Below the pieces are notes generated by a model. It was not told the origin of the DNA, did not search any database, and worked only from the letters and a program-made list of their open reading frames with translations. Below, one piece after another: positions 1 to 4,773 of a stretch of 6,913 bases of DNA. The position numbers and the translations under genes were made by a program. Origin of the DNA: Desulfobacterales bacterium. Its GTDB lineage: Bacteria > Desulfobacterota > DSM-4660 > Desulfatiglandales > Desulfatiglandaceae. Every line of letters begins with the position of its first letter. Position 1 is the first letter of the stretch. Where the stretch lies: positions 1 to 6,913 of the forward strand of contig JAIOSR010000338.1 of NCBI GenBank assembly GCA_021107495.1. Direction: 5' to 3'.

Positions 1-568
1 CCGGCCCCGCTGAAATGGCCGTTGCCCATGCGGCAACGGTCTGTGCCCCTGCATCTTCAAGTATTGTCTCATTCGCACCCTTGGTAAAGGATGGCTCGTC
101 ATTGACAGAGGTTACATTCACTGTGCTCTGTATAGTATTACTGTCAGCACCGTCGTTGACCACATAGGCAACCGTGCGCGGAAGAGTTGACGGATTATCA
201 CTTGTGTTCTCATATCGCACAGATTGCAACGCAGTCTGATAAACACTTGGTAAAGCTGAACCTGACAAGTTTAATTTGCCGCTACCTGAAGCCCAGCTGA
301 CGATCAAACCACCTGGGGTGCCACAAGTCAGTAAATCCTCGCCATTTACATAATTAATAGTAATCTGAATAGCCGCAGACGTGATAGGGTCCCCATCGCC
401 AGTTACAGTTATCGTGTTGTCTATAACTGTCGCAGGATCATTCTCCTGGTAATTCAAGGTGCCCCCCCCCGACAGAGAGGGTACAGCAAAAGCCGCCTGA
501 CCGGACAGGCAGACTATAGCAAAAGCCGTCATCAATATGGTTAATACGGTAAGTTTTTTAATTTTCAT
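1..568 (-). CDS. Secreted cadherin-like repeat adhesin, N-terminal part (3' end outside window)
   Basis: The frame is open from ATG at 568 to the window edge (189 codons seen). Residues 1-28 form a Sec signal peptide: MKIKK, a hydrophobic core, then AFA before the likely cut at A28. Residues 29 to about 157 look like one immunoglobulin/cadherin-like module of the kind repeated in large bacterial surface proteins: SGGGTLNYQEN at its start, SVRYENTSDNPSTLPRTVAY in the middle, and VNDEP (155-159) closing it. A second module starts at SFTKGANETILEDAG (160-174). Full members are usually long multi-domain adhesins, so most of the gene lies outside. A ribosome site, AAAGGAAC, precedes the ATG by about 6 bases. 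It follows the minor pilins on the same strand, in the place pilY1 often occupies, but after a 542-bp gap, so it may have its own promoter. Domain type is fairly sure; a link to the pilus is inference. Confidence 0.85.
   Translation of the reverse strand, partial: MKIKKLTVLTILMTAFAIVCLSGQAAFAVPSLSGGGTLNYQENDPATVIDNTITVTGDGDPITSAAIQITINYVNGEDLLTCGTPGGLIVSWASGSGKLNLSGSALPSVYQTALQSVRYENTSDNPSTLPRTVAYVVNDGADSNTIQSTVNVTSVNDEPSFTKGANETILEDAGAQTVAAWATAISAGP
462..470 (-). repeat. G9 homopolymer tract inside the adhesin reading frame
   Basis: Nine consecutive C on the plus strand read as nine G in the adhesin gene, spanning codons 33-36 (Ser-Gly-Gly-Gly) five residues after the predicted signal-peptide cut. 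As written the frame is open through it. Gain or loss of one G would shift the frame directly after the signal peptide. Poly-G tracts of this length in surface-protein genes are known slippage sites in other bacteria. Confidence 0.9.
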
Positions 569-583
569 TTTTTGTTCCTTTCA

Positions 584-605
584 TAAAATCGTGAAAGCGG
601 TTTTA
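584..605. repeat. TAAAATC palindromic element, copy 1 (upstream of adhesin)
   Basis: The arms TAAAATC (584-590) and GGTTTTA (599-605) pair at 6 of 7 positions around an 8-base centre, GTGAAAGC. It lies directly upstream of the adhesin ribosome site. Related copies are at 964-985, 1090-1110 and 3990-4010. Confidence 0.65.
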
Positions 606-624
606 AAAAATGCGGCTACACCGC
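605..624 (-). terminator. Possible weak intrinsic terminator or attenuator before the adhesin gene
   Basis: Read on the minus strand, GCGGT (624-620) and GCCGC (616-612) form a 5-bp stem with a 3-base loop, followed by A and six T. The stem is short. It could end transcripts coming from pilX or attenuate the adhesin transcript, whose start codon is about 36 bases further on. It overlaps palindrome copy 1 by one base. Confidence 0.35.
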
Positions 625-773
625 TCAAAATTATTTACTATTCGTTTTGCCACACAAAAAGGGCCTTCTTCTTTCTGTTTCTTTTTCCTTTTTTAGTTTT
701 GCGTCTTTTGTCCACCCTCCGTAGCAGGCTACTGCGGAGGACGGGTGCCCTTTCTTGCCCCGTTAGATGTTTA

Positions 774-810
774 CCCCGTGCAATGTTTTTATTTTTCCAT
801 TGCACTGGGG
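774..810. repeat. Strong stem-loop in pilX-adhesin spacer
   Basis: The left arm CCCCGTGCAATG (774-785) pairs with CATTGCACTGGGG (798-810) over 12 bp with a single bulged T at 806. The 12-base loop is T/A-rich (TTTTTATTTTTC). No T-run follows on either strand, so it is not a standard terminator. Confidence 0.7.
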
Positions 811-963
811 CCTTTGTGGTTTTATTTAACCGGGGTGCGGCAATATCAATTCCCGTCTTCTGAGAGCAAAGCAAAAGCAGTGCCAAATAACGTTATATGT
901 CAAAAAACCGAATTCAAGTCTCTGTTATTAAACAATTTTTTAGAGCGGCCCGGCCGCGTTTCA

Positions 964-985
964 TAAAATCACGAAAGCAATTTTA
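964..985. repeat. TAAAATC palindromic element, copy 2
   Basis: Arms TAAAATC (964-970) and AATTTTA (979-985) surround ACGAAAGC. The flank TTCATAAAATC is shared with copy 1, and the centre differs by two bases (ACGAAAGC against GTGAAAGC). Confidence 0.65.
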
Positions 986-1089
986 TCTGTAAAATTTTTT
1001 ATCAATCGTAAAACAATATTACAAAACTGAACCCCCCATGCCCCTTCAGAAAAGGAGGGAGAGAACGGGGAAAACAGGCGCAGCCCCTA

Positions 1090-1110
1090 TAAAATCACGA
1101 AACAATTTTA
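1090..1110. repeat. TAAAATC palindromic element, copy 3 (abuts pilX stop)
   Basis: Arms TAAAATC (1090-1096) and AATTTTA (1104-1110) surround ACGAAAC. The element touches the pilX stop codon (1111-1113) with no spacing, so it would be the first thing transcribed after pilX. Confidence 0.65.
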
Positions 1111-1605
1111 TTATTCTGAGGCCTTTGGCCCTATTTTATAATACCTGCTTGCAACTTTAACTGTGTCCGGCGCGGGCGTGTCTGCGTCAACCCTGTAATC
1201 ATACCTGCTGAAATGGATTACGGAATATCCTGTTGGGGGCAAAAAATAGCCTGCATACATGACAACAAAATCGTAGGGGACGGTGTTGAACGTATGGGCG
1301 TCACCGGGAAGGGTGCCGCCGGGAGGGTCAGGAAGGAGGCTATCTTGATCTGCTAAGTCATGAGCAGTGGATATATTTGTTACCGGATAATTGCCCCTGC
1401 CGATCTCCAGTGCCTCCCTGAACACGCCTGCTTCGGCCACATAAAAGTTCTTTTTGTATGAAATTTCATTTGCCGCGATCCGGATATCGATTGTGGATGT
1501 TCGCGTGGCCATAATACCCAGCAGGGTCAGAACGACCAATATCATCAGGGCGATTACGACAACGCTTCCCTGCTCACTTTGGTCTTTTAAGATGGTGTTA
1601 GACAT
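1111..1605 (-). CDS. pilX: PilX-like minor pilin
   Basis: This 164-residue protein fits the PilX family of type IV pilus minor pilins, which help initiate the fibre and sit at or near its tip. The class III leader ends at G13 (QSEQG/SVVV), followed by a hydrophobic helix (about 14-33: VVVIALMILVVLTLLGI). As in other PilX proteins, the Glu at mature position 5 is absent (Ile18 here). The family pattern continues with IDIRIAANEISYKKNFYVAEAG (39-60). The rest is a poorly conserved globular part with no cysteine. The ATG has an AAGGAG site 5 bases upstream. The gene starts 18 bases after the pilV stop, so the two are surely co-transcribed. It is the last pilin before the adhesin. Family assignment is confident from the N-terminal third; the C-terminal part gives no extra support. 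Confidence 0.87.
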   Translation of the reverse strand: MSNTILKDQSEQGSVVVIALMILVVLTLLGIMATRTSTIDIRIAANEISYKKNFYVAEAGVFREALEIGRGNYPVTNISTAHDLADQDSLLPDPPGGTLPGDAHTFNTVPYDFVVMYAGYFLPPTGYSVIHFSRYDYRVDADTPAPDTVKVASRYYKIGPKASE

Positions 1606-1623
1606 GCGGTCTCCTTATTATCA

Positions 1624-2103
1624 TTATCTCTTGAGGCAGAACAGGCTTACCTGGTGCTTGCCATTATCCCACGTGACTATTATGGTTATTGATTTCATTG
1701 TGGGCACGTCTTCACCCGAGAGAGGATGGTCTGCAATGTTCCAGATCCTGTGGAATGTTCCCTGGGCATCAGTGGTCACTGTCTCATCATGGTCAAAGTC
1801 GGTAGTGCTTGTAATGGGCATGAGATTAGTGGCGGGAGCGTCGTTCCCGGTGTTGCTGTCAAGCAGTATGGCGTCAGTATAAGCCCGTGTCATGAGTTCC
1901 TCCATCTTTTCCTGGGCCAGGGCTAAGGCAACGCTCGTGGAACTGCTCATGGAATTTCCCTGTATGGCCGATATCTGCATCTTGGCTACGCCCAAAAGGC
2001 CGATAGTCAGGATTGTTATTCCGACCAGAACCTCAATTAGGGTAAAGCCCGATTGATGTTTGAGGCCGTTTTTCTTAGACACGGTTGATTGTAGTTTTTT
2101 CAT
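1624..2103 (-). CDS. pilV: PilV-like minor pilin (GspI/PilV family)
   Basis: A 159-residue type IV pilus minor pilin. The prepilin leader ends at G19, then FTLIE (20-24) with the Glu at mature position 5, and the typical PilV helix LVGITILTIGLLGVAKMQ. The run SMSSSTSVALALAQEKMEELM and the C-terminal VTWDNGKHQVSL are also PilV-like. In known systems PilV joins FimU/FimT, PilW and PilX in the assembly-priming tip complex. I chose ATG at 2103 because GAGGG lies 8 bases upstream and the leader is then 19 residues. The frame is also open to an ATG at 2178, but that start has no good ribosome site, would give a 44-residue leader, and its extra codons lie in repeat-like spacer DNA. One cysteine (C156) near the C-terminus. 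pilX follows 18 bases later. Confidence 0.88.
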   Translation of the reverse strand: MKKLQSTVSKKNGLKHQSGFTLIEVLVGITILTIGLLGVAKMQISAIQGNSMSSSTSVALALAQEKMEELMTRAYTDAILLDSNTGNDAPATNLMPITSTTDFDHDETVTTDAQGTFHRIWNIADHPLSGEDVPTMKSITIIVTWDNGKHQVSLFCLKR

Positions 2104-2111
2104 AGCGTAAA

Positions 2112-2116
2112 CCCTC
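2112..2116 (-). promoter_or_regulatory. Ribosome binding site that decides the pilV start
   Basis: GAGGG on the minus strand, 8 bases before ATG at 2103. It favours this start over the in-frame ATG at 2178, which follows the pilW stop after 4 bases and has only AAAG before it. Confidence 0.6.
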
Positions 2117-2136
2117 GTCTTAAATTTTAGGGTGCG

Positions 2137-2173
2137 TCCCGCGGGATGTCGATCCCGTATTCGATGTTCGATG
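2137..2173. repeat. Small repeat/hairpin insert between pilW and pilV
   Basis: The 79-bp spacer holds a 10-bp palindrome TCCCGCGGGA (2137-2146). It overlaps an alternative hairpin CGGGAT/ATCCCG (2142-2147 with 2152-2157). Next to it is a tandem heptamer TTCGATG x2 (2160-2166, 2167-2173). The two stems cannot form together. It looks like a small intergenic repeat placed within the pilin operon. Confidence 0.5.
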
Positions 2174-2182
2174 CTCATCTTT

Positions 2183-3199
2183 TTACAGCCCTATATTCCG
2201 GGTCTCTATGACCGATTTAAGGACCTTTCTCCGAAAGTTGTCGCCAGGGGTAATAGAGTCAGCGCCGAGAGTGTATGTGTTCGGATCCGTGTATCCCCTG
2301 ATCCTGTTAGCGGTCTTGGCCAACAGGGAAATTTCCACCGCACGAATGCTTGCCTCACTGCCGCTGGGATCTTCAACCCATGTCCCGTCATTGAGCTCGT
2401 ATCGCACTTGAAGGCTGTCAATATCTTCCGCAACTACCCGAAAGCCGTTGTTGCTGCCCAGGTTTTTCCTGCCCAGGCATGGTCTAACCGAAGCTTCATC
2501 TACCCTGTAAATAACCACATCGGCCCGGAATATGAGGTCTCCTTCATCATAGCTGTTGCTTAGACTGTCTTTTGTGGTGATCGTGCCCGACGAAACTGCG
2601 CTAATCTCAAAAAAATCTGCTTTGCCCAAATCAGATTTCACCAATAATCCGAAGTTCTTGCCCTGGCTTGAGTCATTGAGGTCATCATCCCCGTCTCCAT
2701 CCAAATCAATCCCTCCTGTGACAGAACGCCCTGCACTCAGAGAGATGGTTGTTCCTGTTGCCGATTCACCAGAGGTCAGGGTGTCATTATCTATCAGGTT
2801 CCCCGTAGTGGCATCTCTTTCATGACATGCCTTTACGATCACAATGACATCGGTTCCGTCTTTTATGTCATCGCCACTAGTTGTATTGTCCACCACACCA
2901 TAGATCAGAGGCCGGACGTTCAACTCGTTGGTTCCATCATCGTCCAGATCCGTATTATTACAGTAACCTGAATCAAAATTGGTGTAATAACCAGCCATCT
3001 GTATGTCACGGGTCATTACGTACATGGCTCCCCTCAGGTTCTGCTGCATACGCGTGACCTGGTCCTGAACCACGTAAGAATCCTGCTGGGACTTGAATGT
3101 CGTGAAGATGGCGCCCATGACCACTAAAGTTATGGCCATTGCAACCATGAGTTCAATGAGTGTAAAACCCTGATCCGCACGCTTTTTTTCTTTTTTCAT
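2183..3199 (-). CDS. pilW: PilW-like minor pilin with Asp-rich loops
   Basis: A 338-residue PilW-family minor pilin, a normal length for that family. The leader ends at G11, followed by FTLIE (12-16) and the helix LMVAMAITLVVMGAIFTTFKSQQ. Then comes the typical stretch with QQNLRGAMYVMTRDIQMAGYY (52-72), which places it with PilW rather than PilV. The C-terminal half has PilW-like features: VVAEDIDSLQVRYELNDG (255-272) and RAVEISLLAKT (286-296). PilW belongs to the tip-priming minor pilin complex. Unusual are two Asp-rich stretches, DLDDDGTNE (84-92) and DLDGDGDDDLND (165-176), which resemble calcium-binding loops. Three cysteines (80, 125, 241) are present. AAGGAAA lies 6 bases before the ATG. 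The first codons are A-rich (A6 and A7 runs). pilV follows after a 79-bp spacer; a 228-bp repeat-bearing spacer separates it from the upstream pseudopilin. Confidence 0.88.
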   Translation of the reverse strand: MKKEKKRADQGFTLIELMVAMAITLVVMGAIFTTFKSQQDSYVVQDQVTRMQQNLRGAMYVMTRDIQMAGYYTNFDSGYCNNTDLDDDGTNELNVRPLIYGVVDNTTSGDDIKDGTDVIVIVKACHERDATTGNLIDNDTLTSGESATGTTISLSAGRSVTGGIDLDGDGDDDLNDSSQGKNFGLLVKSDLGKADFFEISAVSSGTITTKDSLSNSYDEGDLIFRADVVIYRVDEASVRPCLGRKNLGSNNGFRVVAEDIDSLQVRYELNDGTWVEDPSGSEASIRAVEISLLAKTANRIRGYTDPNTYTLGADSITPGDNFRRKVLKSVIETRNIGL

Positions 3200-3284
3200 A
3201 TGTCTTTTCCTTATTTTGACATTTCGGGAATTCTACAACATGTGGAAAACAAGTGCCTTTTAATGCTTAGTTGCACCCTCCACA

Positions 3285-3401
3285 TGGAATGTTGGAATGT
3301 TGGAACAATGGAATATTGGGTTGTAAAAGCGGAAAATTTTAATTTGATGTTTTTATTTCCTCTAACCCATCATTCCAAAATTCCATTCATCCATTATTCC
3401 A
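3285..3401. repeat. Imperfect inverted repeat built of TGGAAT units
   Basis: The left arm 3285-3322 holds TGGAAT at 3285, 3293 and 3309 and TGGAAC at 3301, an 8-base period. The right arm 3364-3401 holds ATTCCA at 3372, 3380 and 3396 and ATCCA near 3389. The two 38-base arms are complementary at about 27 positions by hand count, with a 41-base A/T-rich loop. It fills much of the spacer between the GspH/FimT gene and pilW. It is followed by GCGGAGCGAAGCGGAG (3405-3420), in which GCGGAG occurs twice. Confidence 0.7.
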
Positions 3402-3427
3402 ATTGCGGAGCGAAGCGGAGAAAAGTT

Positions 3428-3973
3428 TTATTCCCACGCAGAATTATGCCACCTTCTCAACATGATGACACCGGAGCCAAGGACGCCGACCGTATATGTC
3501 TCGTCCCGCTCATTATCAATATACACATATCCTCCGGTGATACTGTTTATCATGCCCCTTTTGTTGAATACCACGCTATAGGATGAAAATGTGACTTCAT
3601 CGGAAAAACTACCACCACTTGAAGTGGCATTGGTCGTGGCATCCCCCCAGCCATAGGCTATCCCGTATCCGTTATCAGCGAGTTTGACGGTCTTTTCCGC
3701 GACATCACCAGTTCCACCGTAAACACCATCGGCTCCTCCGCTGACAAGCTGATAAGTGCCGTTGCCTTTGTTGAAGACAACGGCCCACTCAGACCTGTCT
3801 TTAATGGCCCCCATTTTGGCGTATTGCATGTCAGAATAGAGGTCGCTGGCCGCGCTTTTGAGTTTCCAGGCCGGTAGCCACCTGGAAAATGCAGGTATGG
3901 CGGCGGAGGCTAAAATTCCTATGATTGCAACAACAACCAGCATTTCAATCAGGGTAAAGCCGTCTTTTTTCAT
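3428..3973 (-). CDS. GspH/FimT-family pseudopilin (minor pilin)
   Basis: A 181-residue pseudopilin. The leader is very short, MKKDG, followed by FTLIEMLVVVAIIGILASAAIPAFSRW: prepilin peptidase cuts after G5 and the Glu at mature position 5 is present. Then come KLKSAASDLYSDMQYAKMGAIKDRSEWAVVFN (37-68) and VVFNKRGM (134-141), which follow the GspH/FimT (FimU) pattern. In type IV pilus systems this protein is part of the minor-pilin initiation complex; GspH plays the similar role in type II secretion. The PilV/PilW/PilX neighbours favour the pilus role. No cysteine. The start has GAGGAAC 7 bases upstream, with palindrome copy 4 just beyond. It is the first gene of the minus-strand pilin set and is divergent from the ATPase gene. 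Confidence 0.88.
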   Translation of the reverse strand: MKKDGFTLIEMLVVVAIIGILASAAIPAFSRWLPAWKLKSAASDLYSDMQYAKMGAIKDRSEWAVVFNKGNGTYQLVSGGADGVYGGTGDVAEKTVKLADNGYGIAYGWGDATTNATSSGGSFSDEVTFSSYSVVFNKRGMINSITGGYVYIDNERDETYTVGVLGSGVIMLRRWHNSAWE

Positions 3974-3989
3974 GATGTGTGTTCCTCAA

Positions 3990-4010
3990 TAAAATCGATT
4001 TGTGATTTTA
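3990..4010. repeat. TAAAATC palindromic element, copy 4 (upstream of GspH/FimT gene)
   Basis: A perfect inverted repeat: TAAAATC (3990-3996) and GATTTTA (4004-4010), 8 bp if the outer A/T pair (3989, 4011) is counted, with centre GATTTGT. It sits directly upstream of the ribosome site of the first pilin gene. This leader resembles the adhesin leader: both read CGATTTTAT then GGAACA before the start. Confidence 0.7.
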
Positions 4011-4053
4011 TAAAACATAGCGCGAAGCGGGTCTTGCTTAGTCGAGCACTCAA

Positions 4054-4169
4054 TCCCCCCTGGCCCCCCTTTAAAAAAGGGGGGAAATTTTTAAAGCCCT
4101 CCTTTGTTAAATGGGGAAGACTTTAAGGTCCCCCTTTGTTAAAGGGGGATTTACCCGCCTCTGGCGGGT
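4054..4169. repeat. Cluster of C-run/G-run hairpins (REP-like intergenic repeats)
   Basis: Successive hairpins: CCCCCCTTT/AAAGGGGGG (4064-4072 with 4076-4084); an imperfect CCCTCCTTT/AAATGGGG (about 4097-4116); a perfect TCCCCCTTT/AAAGGGGGA (4129-4137 with 4141-4149); and ACCCGCC/GGCGGGT (4153-4159 with 4163-4169). Related units in one block suggest an interspersed repeat family. Similar C-run/G-run repeats are common between genes in many bacterial genomes. The AAGCCC... and AAGGTCC... units look like diverged copies of one another. Confidence 0.75.
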
Positions 4170-4255
4170 TGAGGGGGATTTCTTTAACAGGAAGTTCCAA
4201 TCAATAACTGGAAAACTTGCAAAATTAATGCCAAATAGGCGGGCGATCATCTGCA

Positions 4256-4340
4256 CATGCCACTACCCGGGGATTAAAAGTCCGGGAGTGAAAGCGTATA
4301 TGCCCCGGTTTAAAAAAACCGGGCCACCGCAAATGGCATG
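4256..4340. other. Candidate three-way-junction structure
   Basis: A perfect 7-bp closing stem CATGCCA/TGGCATG (4256-4262 with 4334-4340) encloses two more stems. The first is CCCGG/CCGGG (4266-4270 with 4282-4286), extended by ACT/AGT past a bulged A, although its first base overlaps the closing stem. The second is CCCGGTTT/AAACCGGG (4304-4311 with 4316-4323). I do not recognise a known RNA family. It may be a structured RNA or a compound DNA repeat; the pairing is symmetric, so the strand cannot be decided. Confidence 0.45.
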
Positions 4341-4343
4341 ATA

Positions 4344-4569
4344 CCGGCAAAACGCGGCCGGCGCAAGGCCAAAGGATACGTTGACGGGCGAGGCAAATAT
4401 CGTTAAAATTGTTAAAATTTAATGCTAATCTGTCTAAATTGGCATTTTTTGCCACGTTGCCCGGCGCAGTATTTGGCCGGGTTAGTTGACGGAGAGGGCG
4501 TTAAAGAGTTTAATTCCAAGCTGAATCCGAGCTTTCGTTCTTGTGGAAACCGGGGATTGCGCCCCCGGT
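4344..4569. other. Further CCGG-stem hairpins in the divergent spacer
   Basis: Three more hairpins with similar GC cores follow: CCGGC/GCCGG (4344-4348 with 4357-4361), CCCGGC/GCCGGG (4460-4465 with 4476-4481) and ACCGGGG/CCCCGGT (4549-4555 with 4563-4569). A small GGCA/TGCC hairpin lies at 4441-4453. If transcription starts near 4416, the last hairpins would lie in that RNA. No gene is convincing here. Confidence 0.45.
4381..4409 (+). promoter_or_regulatory. Candidate sigma70-type promoter facing the ATPase gene
   Basis: TTGACG (4381-4386) and TAAAAT (4404-4409) are 17 bases apart, each matching the sigma70 consensus at 5 of 6 positions. The -10 lies in a perfect tandem of GTTAAAATT (4402-4410, 4411-4419). 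Transcription would start near 4416 and run toward the ATPase gene, giving either a leader of over 700 bases or a separate small RNA. Confidence 0.45.
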
Positions 4570-4773
4570 CAATATCTGAAAGGTGCTTTGGGTGCCGTAG
4601 CGATATCCTGCTCATGTACATGAACGGTGTAAACTTATTTGTCAAATGTAAGATAATTTTACAGCATGTATTGGTATTGCCGCCCCTGCCGGTTGTGAGC
4701 AAAAAAGGCTTTTATTGCAGAAATGAAGGTGATAAGATTAGCCAGCTTGTTTGAACGTAACAGGTATCTTTTA

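Larger units (their letters stand above)
625..1110. other. Gene-poor spacer between pilX and the adhesin gene
   Basis: I see no convincing gene here. The longest minus-strand frame (886-638) starts with TTG, has no ribosome site and ends in a Lys/Arg-rich tail. The stretch does hold structure: a CCTCCG/CGGAGG hairpin (716-740) with inner TAG/CTA pairing, a strong hairpin at 774-810, a GCGGC/GCCGC hairpin (945-957) and palindrome copies 2 and 3. The mixture looks like accumulated intergenic repeats rather than coding sequence. Confidence 0.6.

Noticed and set aside
537..863. Plus-strand frame rich in Phe and Leu
   Set aside because: It overlaps the adhesin start and palindrome copy 1 and its composition simply reflects T-rich spacer DNA.
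638..886. Minus-strand frame of 82 codons with a basic tail, as a gene
   Set aside because: It starts with TTG, has no ribosome site, crosses two hairpins and shows no recognisable domain; kept only as a finding about the spacer.
2104..2178. N-terminal extension of PilV from ATG 2178
   Set aside because: It would give a 44-residue prepilin leader, the start lacks a ribosome site, and the codons lie in repeat-like DNA.
3285..3401. CRISPR array
   Set aside because: The units are 6-8 bases with no spacers of CRISPR size, and the arms are inverted.
4111..4341. Plus-strand frame of 76 codons
   Set aside because: It is made of the C-run/G-run repeats and the branched hairpin; no protein-like features.
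4334..4395. Resemblance to a GEMM-I cyclic di-GMP riboswitch (GGCAAAAC..., GGCGCAAGGCC)
   Set aside because: The conserved GEMM tetraloop/receptor layout and closing stem could not be fitted, and the best promoter lies at or downstream of the stretch, not upstream.
4422..4754. Plus-strand frame of 110 codons as a gene
   Set aside because: There is no ribosome site, it crosses several hairpins, and only one ten-residue motif resembles a known family.
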